This document shows positions 47,512-58,232 of a stretch of DNA of 64,000 nt, one piece after another. The stretch is from Chamaecyparis obtusa (Eukaryota > Streptophyta > Pinopsida > Cupressales > Cupressaceae). The notes below the pieces were generated by a model, which saw only the letters and a list, made by a program, of their open reading frames with translations, did not search any database and was not told where the DNA came from. Numbering within the stretch: position 1 is the stretch's first letter; each line of letters starts with the position of its first letter. The DNA lies in contig BSBK01000765.1 in NCBI GenBank assembly GCA_027943335.1, forward strand, positions 1,642,001-1,706,000, in the 5' to 3' direction. The position numbers were made by a program, and so were the translations under genes.

Positions 47512-48482
47512 GTGAATGATGAGGAATTCAATCCTAGAGCACAAAAACCCATGGTTTTCTACCAGGGAAAAGAAGAGGCTGCCCCTTTCCTTGTGTCAGT
47601 CTATATTTTTGGAAAAATGTTGCATAACTGTCTAATTGACTCTGGAGCATCAAGTAATGTAACTCCCCTTGACATATGTAGAAAATTGGGATTAGTCATA
47701 TTACAAATAGATAAGAAGGTGACTCAACTGGATAAAATAGAAGTTCCCTTTGTGGGAGAACTAAACAATATTCATATGCAATTGGCTTCAGATCCACGAT
47801 TTTAGAGTTGTATTGAAATATCAGTTGTGGACATTCCAGAAGGATATGGAATGCTTTTAAATAGAGATTAGGCAAGGAAATTGAATGGATACATAGCAAC
47901 TGACTTTTCACACATGTGGCTTCCATGGAGAGGAATCCCAAATCAGATAAGGATAGAGAGTACGCCAAGGCTCTAATTGTTGATAACTAAATATGGAGAG
48001 GATAACCAGATCATGTTCATGGAAATGAGTCTGGGATCTTATGCACCTAAAACTGGGGAAATTTTGATGTTGCAAGGTTATAATCGAGGAGGATCCTTAG
48101 AGATAATACCCAAGTTTGCAAAGGCACCAATTGATGATAATTCAGAACCATCAATTACTGAAGGAATGTTTGAAAATTTTAGGAATTTTGTCTTGAAAAG
48201 TGTTAAGAAAGAAGTTGAGATGGGGAAACATGCTCGTATTCAGAATCTGTTGCTGCATAATTGGTGTAGAATACATAATGCCTTTCATTCTGAAATATCA
48301 TGCACAATGTGCAAAGTTGTAGTTGCGCAAGTTTCAAAGATATTCCCACAAGTATCAATGACAAGAAATATTGAAGAAGTCATTGATTTGAAAAATCTGG
48401 CTCAAGTAGTAACCTCTGAACCACAGTATAAGAAAATTAAAGAAGATAAGAAGAATGATTTTGAAGAAGAACATGAAAAATA
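47512..48482 (+). pseudogene. Element B aspartic protease and linker
   Basis: Protease with an intact L-I-D-S-G-A-S-S-N-V active site (Asp codon 47638-47640). A Y-G-M-L-L-N-R-D segment follows near 47850, ending in TAG where the group usually has Trp or Gln. The linker 47977-48482 is open and ends in a Glu/Lys-rich tail. It contains a C-x2-H-x3-H-x4-C-x2-C cluster at 48265-48312 that could bind zinc; I see no equivalent at this position in element A. Confidence 0.8.
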
Positions 48483-48537
48483 AGTCAAGCAATTAAAAGG
48501 TGAACCTTCCAATACACAAGCCAATGATCAAGTCTAG

Positions 48538-49985
48538 ACTTTATCATTTGATGGATCAAAATCAAAGAAAGTAAGTGGCGTCAATATTGAACCTATTAGC
48601 CCAATAGGGTGGACCCCGGTAAAAGCACTAAGTTGTGTCACGTTTTAGGACAGCTTATCAGCACAACTGAATTTGAGTATTTCTAACTAAAATTATTTTT
48701 TGTCAAACATATGGTCTAGCTAGATTCATTCTAGCTAAATTAGATAAGTTCTTCACCTTTTCCAATTGGAAATATCTATTAAATGCATGTTTTATAACAA
48801 TTACTAAAGAAATAAAATTATTTCAAAAAAGCGATGTTTCAATAACTCTTACACTTTTTAATGATATTTTTTTACAAATATAAAAATACCCTTTTTTAGA
48901 GCATAGAGTCAAGATTATCATCATATATTTTTTATATTATTTTAATTAGATCTAATATATTGTAATTTCAAAATACTGCAAGTAGTTATTTTAACATTCG
49001 AGAACAAGATGCTTCAAAAATAGAAAAAAATAGTAAAGCTTATCAAAAAAAATTGAAAATTTATATTTAACACTAGAGGAGAGAGTTATCTTCAAGAGTG
49101 TGTAATTTATTTTCTGAATGGTGTAGATTTGATAGGGGAAATTTGGCGCAAGATGAAAACTGTCAATTTCAGGTATGTTCGACTTTGAGTAGTTATAACA
49201 AAGAAAATATACATTGAAAACTATTTTTTCTTATTTTATGCACTAGCTATACATTTTATCTATGATATATTTTGAAATCAAAGGAAAAAAAGATTATTTA
49301 CATATACTTTTTTGGTGCGAACAAGACCCTCATTTTTCAGCAAGTAAAAAATGGACTTAAAAAATTTAAAAACTATGTGAATTCTTGTTCAAAAAAAAAC
49401 TAAAAAAATTATAGGCATAAACTTCATCCACTTTTACACATTTCATTAGTTTACATCATCTCCAAATTTTAAACATAAATGCCATTTTTATGTCGTTAAA
49501 GTTAAATTTTTTGTGTGTTGTTGACCTTTTCCTTTATAAAAGCGTGACACAGCTTTGTACTTTGAACAGGGAAGTCTATCTTGTAGCACATACATTGTAG
49601 TTTCCTTGCACAAATAATGTGGCTGAGTATGAATCGTTGGCTATTGGATTTCTCCTTGCTATCCAAAAGGGTGCTAGTTCGAAAACAGTATGCATGTCAT
49701 GATAAAAGATTGGGTCATTATCGCAACAGAGTTTAGGATTTGATTGAAAGCTTTTATGTCTTCAACGTTACAAGATTAAATCAGACATGCAATCCAGTTG
49801 CAAATTCATTAGCTCAATCTACAAGTTCTTTGGAACCATTAGCCATGGATTGTGTGAAGAAGCTCACAGTTGAATTGACTTCGGTGCCATCTGTTCTAGA
49901 AAACATAACAAACTTCCAAGTATTTGAAGACGATAAGCATATCCTTGATTTCCTGACAAGTTCAAGAGTACTCTTTGAAGCGTAG
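48538..49985 (+). pseudogene. Element B additional RNase H (aRNH), before RT, split by a TIR element
   Basis: The N-terminal piece 48538-48613 shows L-S-F-D-G-S-K-S-K-K (Asp 48550-48552). The C-terminal piece from about 49572 has F-P-C-T-N-N-V-A-E-Y-E-S (Glu 49625-49627), then R-L-G-H-Y-R-N-R-V and the A-N-S-L-A segment near 49800. The stretch with the third catalytic acid (G-D-x-x-L in relatives) is missing between about 49700 and 49705, a small deletion. Same type and same position, between protease and RT, as in element A. Dead through the insertion, the deletion and stops. Confidence 0.82.
48614..49571. mobile_element. Non-autonomous TIR element (MITE-like), ~960 bp
   Basis: Interrupts the aRNH. 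Terminal inverted repeats of about 33 bases: left at about 48614-48648, right at about 49537-49571, sharing an exact TGTGTCACG core and many flanking matches. The inside is AT-rich with no coding. No clean target duplicate, so the exact ends are uncertain by several bases and the superfamily is undecided. Confidence 0.6.
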
Positions 49986-50153
49986 GTCATCGATGAAGGA
50001 GAACAACAATAAGCACAATTTGAAATTGATGAAATCATGAATTTAAGGACAAATACTATTCCTAAGAGAATGATTGAGCTAGACAGAATTTTTGATTCAG
50101 ATAGATTGAATGCTCTCAAGTATTAGATAACTGAAGGAGAGGAATGTGGAAAA

Positions 50154-50485
50154 GTGAACTTAGGAACTAAAGAGGATGTAAAGAATGTTTTTATTGGTAA
50201 AGTTTGTACTCCTCAAGAAAAGGAAGATAATTTGAAGTTTAAGAGGGAATTCTCGAATGTGATTGCATGGGGATACAAAGATTTGAAAACTCATGATACC
50301 TCCCTCATCACACACATAATTCCACTGAAGCCAATTAGTAAACCATTCTGACAAAGGCAGAGACCAATAAATCCCCTGTTAGAGCCACTAATCCATTAAG
50401 AAGTGAAGAATTTACTTTCTGCCAGAATAATTTTTCCAGTTAGACACTCAATGTGGGTCACCAACTTGGTTCCTGCTAGAAAAAA
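50154..50485 (+). pseudogene. Element B RT N-terminal part
   Basis: Linker and start of RT: E-F-S-N-V-I-A-W-G-Y-K-D-L then H-I-I-P-L-K-P (about 50260-50335), then the A-R-I-I-F-P-V and H-S-M-W-V-T-N-L-V-P segment. Stopped by TGA near 50350 and cut at 50485 by a small LTR element; RT continues at 53016. Confidence 0.85.
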
Positions 50486-50780
50486 TGTTGATATTTTGTA
50501 GCTTCAGTCGAATAAACACTGAGTCAATACTAGTGTGTGTATATATATATATATAATAGTTACATAATAATAATAATAATATATATGTATATATATGTAT
50601 GTATATATATAATTATATATGTCATTATATTAATTACATATTAATGAATAGACATGTCTCATGAAGGGACATGTCTCTTCTTGGATCATTCTCAATATAA
50701 ATGTAAGAGATTGTTGCATTTGGAAAACACATACAATGAGATAGTGCTATTACATTTGCAATGATCCTAAAACCTTAACA
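50486..50780 (+). repeat. Element D 5' LTR
   Basis: 295 bp. Contains a TA/TG microsatellite and an ATA run at about 50527-50640. Matches the first ~70 and last ~165 bases of the 3' LTR closely. Confidence 0.93.
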
Positions 50781-50798
50781 TGGTATCATAGCCAAGTT
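50781..50798 (+). other. Element D primer-binding site
   Basis: TGGTATCATAGCCAAGTT, directly abutting the LTR; initiator-methionine tRNA type with one mismatch in the core. Confidence 0.9.
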
Positions 50799-51778
50799 AC
50801 AAATGTAAGAGAGTAGTTTATTGATGGTGAATGTGTGATTGTCTCAGAAAATACAGTCTCGGTACGAGGACCACATCTCACAAATGAACTGTTGGATTTT
50901 GCTAAATTTTGGATATGTTTGTGAAAACCCAATTTAGAAGAATTTCATTGAAGCAATTGCAAAGAAATTATTTGGTTCAAAAGTTACGATCAAATGTGTA
51001 TGGGTCTATGTAAAAATATGTAAAAGAGCGAGGTTCCTTCTTTAAAAGCCTAACTGCTTGAAGGGAGATCTAATAAGATTTAAGGTTGTGATAGTGTAAA
51101 GAAAATTTAGATATTCAAGATAGGTTATGTGAAGAATTATGGTAATTTTTGAGAATGATGATGTCATTCTATGAATTAGCATGATATTTTCTATATGGGC
51201 TCACCTTACAAAATGAAATACTTGAAATTTATAAAAGATAAGTATTTAATCATAATTTTTGAGTTTGTAATTCATGCTACACTATTAGTTAGTAAAATAT
51301 TGTATGCTTCTATCATTGGTATTTATGATCGAGATAGTTTAGTGAGTTATTTGTAATCTCTCTCTGACATACATTCAAGACAGAAGCACAAGCTAATTGC
51401 ATTCAAGGGAGAAAGAACTTGATGCTTGCAAATAAATTGATGATTGAGACTAGATGCAAAGGGAGTTGATAAAATTGAGCTTTAGAGGGAGAAGATGGTT
51501 CAGTCAACTTGTGACAATCTTGATCATGTTGATTGAGAGGGAGTTCACTATTTAAGGTGAAACACTTCTAAGGCAAACTTGATATAATTGATTATTATAC
51601 TAATGAATTGTGAATGTTTTTAATGGGCCTACCCCTTGTGTAAATCATGAGGAAGTGATGACTTCCATATGATTATCGCTTGTATTTGTAGAAGTTATTG
51701 GAAGGTGACGATCTTACAATAACTTAAATCATGATATACATTATTTATAATGTTGAAACATATCATGATGAATTAATG
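50799..51778 (+). other. Element D internal region without genes
   Basis: AT-rich, many stops in all frames, no gag, protease or RT motif seen. Confidence 0.7.
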
Positions 51779-52050
51779 CAACAAGTAAGTGTTAGATGTC
51801 ATTAAGTTGACGGTCTATGAGTTGTTTGCATAAATATATCTTGTAAAGCAACAACTAAGTGTTAGATGTCATTAAATTGATGGTCTATAAGTTGCTTGAA
51901 TAGATACATCTTGTAAAGCAACAACTAAGTGTTAGATGTCATTAAATTAACGGTCTATAAGTTGTTTGCATAGATATATCTTGTAAATCAACAACTAAGT
52001 GTTAGATGTCATTGACGGTCTATGAGTTGTTTGTATAGATATATGATAGG
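51779..52050 (+). repeat. Four tandem 70-bp units in element D
   Basis: Units start CAACAA(G/C)TAAGTGTTAG at 51779, 51849, 51919 and 51989, exact 70-base spacing; the fourth is shortened by a small internal deletion. Confidence 0.95.
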
Positions 52051-52282
52051 TATTTGGTGAATATCATGTGTTGATATTATGCAGGCCAGTAACTTATTGA
52101 GTACTTGGTGAATATCATATGTTGATGTTCTGATAGGCCAATACTCAGAGTATTTGGTGAATGTCATGTGTTAACATTCTAATAGGCCAATACTCAAGAG
52201 CTTGTGGATAGAATCGTCGATGGAGGCAGTCCACTTGAGAACTTGTGGATAGAATCGTCGATGGAGGCAATCCACATATTGA
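52051..52282 (+). repeat. Further tandem repeats in element D (~50 bp x3 and 41 bp x2)
   Basis: TA(T/C)TTGGTGAAT units begin at 52051, 52102 and 52151. Then CTTGTGGATAGAATCGTC units begin at 52201 and 52242. Confidence 0.85.
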
Positions 52283-52397
52283 GACTATGTTTCTATTAAC
52301 TACATCTTGAGGATGATGCCTTTATTTCTTACATCATATGATTGATGTTGTCAAGTGTTTTAAGTGTTGACATTGGATTGATTTATCCTCCCTAGCT

Positions 52398-52406
52398 AAG
52401 AGGGAG
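52398..52406 (+). other. Element D polypurine tract
   Basis: AAGAGGGAG immediately before the TGTTGAT start of the 3' LTR. Confidence 0.85.
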
Positions 52407-52489
52407 TGTTGATATTTTGTAGCTTCAGTCGAATAAACACTAAGTCAATACTAGTAAAGATATGTATGTATATATTTAGTATATATGAG

Positions 52490-52523
<34 letters not shown>

Positions 52524-52529
52524 TGTATA

Positions 52530-52562
<33 letters not shown>

Positions 52563-52711
52563 ATACATATACATATATATACATATACATATACATATAC
52601 ACACATATATATATATACACACACATATACATATATATACATATATATATAATGTAAATATTAGAGAAATTAATATAATACTCAAGATATATACACATAT
52701 ATATGTATATA

Positions 52712-52747
<36 letters not shown>

Positions 52748-53010
52748 TATATATATGTATGTATGTATATATATGTATGTATGTATGTATATATACATAT
52801 ATATGTGTATATATATGTGTATATATATGTATATATATATAATTATAATTTTCATTATATTAATTACATATTAATGAATAGACATGTCTTGTGAAGGGAC
52901 ATGTCTCTTCTTGGCTGATTCTCAATATAAATGTAAGAGATTGTTTCATTTGGAAAACACATACAATGAGATAGTGCTATTACATTTGCAATGATCCTAA
53001 AGCCTTAACA
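52407..53010 (+). repeat. Element D 3' LTR, expanded by microsatellites
   Basis: 604 bp, twice the 5' LTR. The extra length is TG, CATA, TATG and GTAT repeats at 52488-52850. Open frames there read only Tyr-Ile-Cys-Met-type repeats. Confidence 0.93.
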
Positions 53011-53015
53011 AAAAA

Positions 53016-54170
53016 GAATGGAGAAATAAGATTGTGTGTGGATTTCCACAATCTTAACAAAGCTTCAGAAAAGGACAATTATCTAGTGTTGTCACTAGAT
53101 GAAGTGAAACAAGTTGTAAATAGGTCCCAAAAGATGTTATATTTAGATGTTTATTCTAGGTATAACCAGGTAATGGTAGAAGAATAAGATAGATTGAAAA
53201 CTGCATTCACCACTAAGTGGGGCATACAGAAGAATGCCCTTTGGTTTGATTAATGGCAAAGCCACCTTTTAGAGAGCCATGGACTATGCATTCAAGGATA
53301 TGGTTGGGAAATGCATTATCATATACATGGATGATCTCAGTATGTTTTCTCGGTGCAGATAGGATCATATAACAGATTTAAGAAGAATCTTTTAGAGATG
53401 CAAAAGATATGGAATTTCACTGAACCTGAAGAAATGCATGTTCGCAGTCACTGAAGGAAAATTGCTAGGACATTTAATTTCAGAAGATGGAATCTCATTT
53501 GATCCTAAGTGCATCAAAGAAATTTCAAAGTTGGGGTTGTCAGCTAGTCAAAAAGAGTTAAAGTCATTCTTTGGCAAAATCAACTTTGTAAGGAAGTTCA
53601 TATCAGGATTTGGAGAAATAGTCAAGCCACTAAACGACATGTTGAAAAAATGTGCAAAGATAGACTAGACACCTACCTCAAAGAAGGCCTTTGAAGAGAT
53701 AAAGAAAGAAATTGTGGATGCTCCTGTTTTGATCACTCCAAATTACACTAGGCCATTCTACATATATTCATTTGCATCAGAGCATACTTGTGCAATTATC
53801 CTCACACAGATAATAGAGGAGAAAGATGAGCATCATATTGCCTTTATGAGCTCACCATTGAAGGATGAATAATTGAAATATCCAAACATAGAGAAGCAAG
53901 CCTATGCTTTGGTGAAGGTAATCAAGAAATTTTGACATTAAATTTTGAGAAGCAAGGTTTATGCAATTGTCCCAAATGCAGCAGTGAAGTCATTTTTGAT
54001 GCAGAACAAATTGGGAGAAAGAAGAGGAAAATGAATGTCTATCATTCAAGAATATGACATGGAGATATAACCAATGAAGGTAGTTTTAGGATAAGCTCTG
54101 ACACAAACAATCGCAACAACTGGTCCCAGATTGGTTCAACAAGTATATGTGATGGAAGAAGTATCCCCAG
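53016..54170 (+). pseudogene. Element B RT C-terminal part and second RNase H
   Basis: RT resumes with E-I-R-L-C-V-D-F-H-N-L-N (about 53028-53065), then L-Y-L-D-V-Y-S, a one-base frame slip before P-F-G-L-I-N, the catalytic Y-M-D-D at 53324-53335, and G-K-L-L-G-H-L-I-S to 53668. In RNase H (from about 53700) the segment that should hold the first Asp reads Y-S-F-A-S-E-H-T, so the acid is missing as in element A. Stops: several TAG and TGA, for example 53666-53668 and 53934. Confidence 0.88.
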
Positions 54171-54329
54171 ATGAATGATATGATAGCATTGTTTACTACC
54201 TCTTGAATCATAAGTATCCTATGCACCTAAATTATGTCCAAAAGTGTGCCTTGAGAATGAAAAGTCAATAATTTATGCTTCAAGGAGCAGTTCTATACAG
54301 AAAAAAAACATGATGGAGTCTATTTGAGA

Positions 54330-55435
54330 TGTGGCGGAAAAGAAGAAGTGAAGTAGATCCTTGAACATTTTCATAGCAAGTATGGGACTAATCATGGAAG
54401 TAGTCTCTATATGGCCCACCAAATTTCAAGGATAGAATATTACTGGCCCACATTGTTTAAAGATGCCTATGAACATGTAAAAACCTATCACACTTGTCAA
54501 GTATCCACAACGCATGAGAGAAATCATGCAATGCCTTTGTAACTTGTTATTGAAGTAAGACCTTTTGCAAAGTGGAGGTTATATCTTATTGGTCCAATTA
54601 ATCCACCTTCTTTGGGACAACATAGGTACATCCTGGCTACTACTAATTATTGTACTCTTTGGTCAAAAGCTCAAGCACTAAAGAATTTCATGATAGAAGT
54701 TGTCATCAAGTTCCTTGAAGAAAATATTGTCACGAGATTTGGATGTATGAATGCTCTTGTATGCAACAATGGAACTATATTTAAATCTCTGAAGTTTTCA
54801 AATTGGGCATTTGATAATGGGATCACCCTGAAGTTTTCATCAAATTACTATCCACAAGGAAATTGGTTAGTTGAGTCAACAAACAAGAATCTGTTAAGTG
54901 CTATCAAGAAGTTGTTGGACAAAAATCCCAGGGACTAGCATACGCAACTGAGATTTGCACTTTGGGCAGACAGAATAAGAATCAAGATCTCTATAGGGAC
55001 GTCTCCCTATCATTTGGTTTATGGACAAGATCCAATTTTCCCTATTCAGTTGAGGGTCCCGACATTGCAATTTATGCAGGATTACATGGAAGGTGAAGAC
55101 ATAGACTGTACATGTTTGACACAGTTACTACTACTGGAAGAGAAAAGAGATCAGACATTGGAAAATTTTGCAAGACACCAAGCTATGGTAAAGAGATAAT
55201 TCAACAAAAATGGCCAAAATTAAGAATTTTTGAATTTTAGATCTGGTACTTTGCTAGGATAAGGCCCATGAAAAGAAAGGCAATCATGACAAGTTTGATA
55301 ATCTATGGATGGGACCTTTTCAAATTTTTGAGATACTAGGAGATAATGCATTCAAGCTGAGAACTCTGATAGGAAAGGAGGTTTCATTTCCCATCAATGG
55401 GCAATTCATCAAGCATTATTTCTTCCTCTAGGTTT
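54330..55435 (+). pseudogene. Element B integrase (broken)
   Basis: Zinc region over shifted frames (C-x2-C-type pair near 54495). Core: the first Asp is Asn (AAT 54645-54647, T-T-N-Y-C), the second Asp is Asn (AAC 54765-54767, C-N-N-G-T), and Glu is kept in L-V-E-S-T-N-K (about 54870). The C-terminal part includes H-L-V-Y-G-Q-D-P-I-F-P (55010-55045) and W-M-G-P-F near 55310. Stops at 54936-54938, 55197 and later. Two of three catalytic acids are gone. No chromodomain. Confidence 0.88.
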
Positions 55436-55439
55436 CCTT

Positions 55440-56557
55440 CTAGAAGCCTAACATGTACATAGTTAGTAAAGGTTTTCTCCCTTTCATTCTTTTTTTTAGT
55501 TTCCTTTTCCTTCATGCTTTCTTTGGTTTACTTCTAGTTTAGAGGGGATTTTGGTTTTCTTCCCTTGTTTCTTTTCTTGTCATTTATTTCCCGTTGGTGG
55601 GATTTTGGCTTTTTGTAGTTTAGGTTGTTTTGGTTTTCCCATAGTTTGGCAGTTAGTTTAGGGTTTTCTTTTCCCTGAGCTTGGTTTGTTCAAGTAGTTT
55701 TGGTTTTATTTTGTTTTTGGTTTTTCCAAGTGGCGTGAAGGTTTGGGTGTTCTCATTTGTGTGAGGGCATAGTGTGATTTCAAACTTCATCTGAAGACTC
55801 TGTCATGACTTGTTTATCTCATTTCCTGTATAACTGTTTATGAAGATCCTTAGGAGTTAAGGTTGTCCTTCTTATTTTTATCATCGGGTTGGAATGCAAA
55901 CTTGACTTGGGAGGTTAATCATGGACTGTGTCTTCACACTCAAACTCGAAGATTGCTATATATTTCATGCATAACTATTGCTTCGAGTCCATCTTATATT
56001 CTTTAGGAGAGGTCATGGCTTATGAAAATTTAAAAATCTTGCTTCAGTGCCACTGTAACTCCTAAACCCATAGTGAGCTTCACTGCTCATGAGCCAAAAA
56101 AACAATAAATGCAATATCAATTGAAAAGGATAAAAGAGGAAATAAAAGAGAAGATGAAATAATTGGCTTTTGGGGGTACATGGAAATATCCATAGGTTTT
56201 TGAAAGAATAATTCACAAGAAGTGGAGCAATCTCCTTTGGTTTTATAGTGACAACTCCATCGGGGCTATGGACACCTAACTCATAGCGGGGCAATCTCCA
56301 AGATACTTTCGGAGTTAAGAGGAATATATAGCTCGCCATGAATGATCTTAGGGTTTATGAGTGATCTTGTTGAGTGGGAATTACTACAATTGCACACACA
56401 TAGGTAATTGAAGGATGATGGTGTCTTGATCCAATATATGATTCTCCTCCCCTTTTGGTGTCATGATAGCGTAAGTTTTTTAACCAAGGAATCTGAGTTC
56501 CAAGTGAAACTTTTATCCTTGAAATGTTTTCAACATTTCACCCATGGAGTCACCAGA
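55440..56557 (+). other. Element B 3' untranslated region
   Basis: No gene. 55480-55740 is T-rich on this strand with repeated TTTTGG. The last bases before the LTR (ATGGAGTCACCAGA) are not a polypurine tract; read on the minus strand they give TCTGGTGACTCCAT, like an arginine-type PBS placed two bases from an LTR end. Confidence 0.65.
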
Positions 56558-56836
56558 TGTTGTGACAGAATCACAACACCGCCCACTGTTGATGGGCCCC
56601 CCTTATAATTTCAATAGCTTGGCTCCCCCATTTTCATGTTCTCTTTAGCTCTTAGTGCTGTCTCATAGGATTCTGAGATTGAATCCCCTATATACCCAAG
56701 CCGGTGATATGAATGGATCGATGAAGGAAAGCAATCCACAGTGTTGATTCCTATGTGCCCAGAGAACTTCTTCCTTGCATGCAATAGAATACAAGACAAG
56801 GAATGTTGAAACCAAGGAAAAATGAAGTAGTCTGTA

Positions 56837-57164
56837 ACCATGCCCAAGATGTGCCTAAGCACAAGGAAGAGCGCAAGTTTCATGGAGGCATAGAATGTGT
56901 TGACGACTAAATCATTTACTCCTCCCAAATCTTGCTCCCAGCCTCCCTCAAGCATGAGTCAACTCAATCAATGGAGGACTGCCAAATGAATTAGTTTGCA
57001 ACCATGCCCAAGATGTACCTAAGCACAAGGAAGAGCACAAGTTTCATGGGATCACCGAATGTGTGTTCAGGACTAAATCTGTGACTCCTCCCAAATCCTG
57101 CTTATGATCTCCCTCGAACGCAAAATGCATGGGATCACAGAATGTTGGTCTTGGACAAAATCTA
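56837..57164 (+). repeat. ~164-bp tandem duplication in element B 3' LTR
   Basis: Units start ACCATGCCCAAGATG at 56837 and ACCATGCCCA at 57001; partner of 27616-27941. Confidence 0.85.
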
Positions 57165-57901
57165 TAACTCCTCCCAAATCTTGCTTAGGAGTATTTTCAA
57201 GCACATAATCCTTCGTATAGAGGAATTTAGAGATGTGAAACAATCTGCCACAAAATCAGAAAGGGCATTTGAGGAACAATTAAATCATGAAAGTTAGAGT
57301 CTTGGCGTAATAAAGTTTGGAAGCTAAAATTTTGGGAGGTATTTAAATTAATTAAGTATTAAATATTATATTTAATATTTAATTATTAAAATTTAATTGA
57401 GAATTAATTAAATATTAAATTTAATATTTGATATTTAATTAATTTTTAAAAAATAACAGAACTTGGGATTAAATCAATTTGGATTTAAATGAAAAACTTA
57501 ATTAAATATTGATTTTTTTATGAATATTTAATTAAAACAAAAATCGATAGAATAAAAAGAAAAAAAATGAATATTCACAAAAATTGGAAATTACTTTAAA
57601 ATATTTTTTGAGTTTATGTTGTAAAAATTAAAATTGGTTAAATATTGATATTTAATTAATTAACTTCAAAAAATTGAAAAAATTGAAAATTTGATAAAAT
57701 CAAAAAATTGAAAAATTGAGAAATGGATAAAACTTCTTCATGAAGACAAAAGTGCTCAAATTGGCAAGTTCTAAAAAAGTGGGAAGAAAAACTCAGACAA
57801 GTGGCAGAGAATCTCTTCAAAATTGGAATCTTGGGAGACAAGTAAAGCAGTTTCCCAAATTAGTCTCCAGTCTTTAAAGTAGCTTTTCAGGTTTTACAGC
57901 T

Positions 57902-57910
57902 CTATAAGAT
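57902..57910 (+). promoter_or_regulatory. TATA-like box 1 of element B 3' LTR
   Basis: CTATAAGAT, about 330 bases before the LTR frame; partner of 28665-28673. Confidence 0.5.
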
Positions 57911-58232
57911 AAGGCCTCTCTTATTTCATTCTCACACAAATCGAGAAGAGAAAACTTAAGGGAATTCTTGAGAGACAAAGAGAAGATTGTTCTTCTTGAA
58001 AGGCATAAAGTTTCTAAGTAAAGAAAAGGATTATTTCTTGAAGATTGTGAAGAAATTTGTGAAATTTTTAGATTTTATTCAGTAAGTCGATAAGAGGCAC
58101 AAATTTCTATTAGGAGAGGGAAAATTCAATATTGATAAGGATGGAGAAATTATGGCAAATTTCTAAATTTTGGGAAAAAATGCTTTTTTCTGCTTTTTTC
58201 ATGCTCTTATAAGTTTATTTTCTATGTTGCAA

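Larger units (their letters stand above)
50486..53010 (+). mobile_element. Element D: 2.5-kb non-autonomous LTR element in RT of element B
   Basis: LTRs 50486-50780 and 52407-53010 both start TGTTGATATT and end CCTTAACA. AAAAA flanks both sides (50481-50485 and 53011-53015). A PBS follows the first LTR and a polypurine tract precedes the second. The 1.6-kb inside has no gag or pol domain but three blocks of tandem repeats. Such an element must move with enzymes from another, probably copia, element. The host RT frame reads on correctly when it is removed. Confidence 0.93.

Noticed and set aside
48626..48630. CACTA motif suggesting a CACTA-family transposon
   Set aside because: The right terminus does not end in TAGTG, and the inverted repeat extends outside the CACTA.
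51779..52050. Regular 70-bp repeats as a CRISPR-like array
   Set aside because: The units are contiguous with no variable spacers, they lie in an LTR element, and the DNA is plant.
52396..52894. Several overlapping open frames on both strands
   Set aside because: Products of TG, CATA and TATG repeats in an LTR; the composition is pure repeat.
50486..53010. Element D as a retrozyme (hammerhead-carrying small LTR element)
   Set aside because: No CTGATGA...GAAA hammerhead core seen in the LTRs, and the LTRs do not match that layout.
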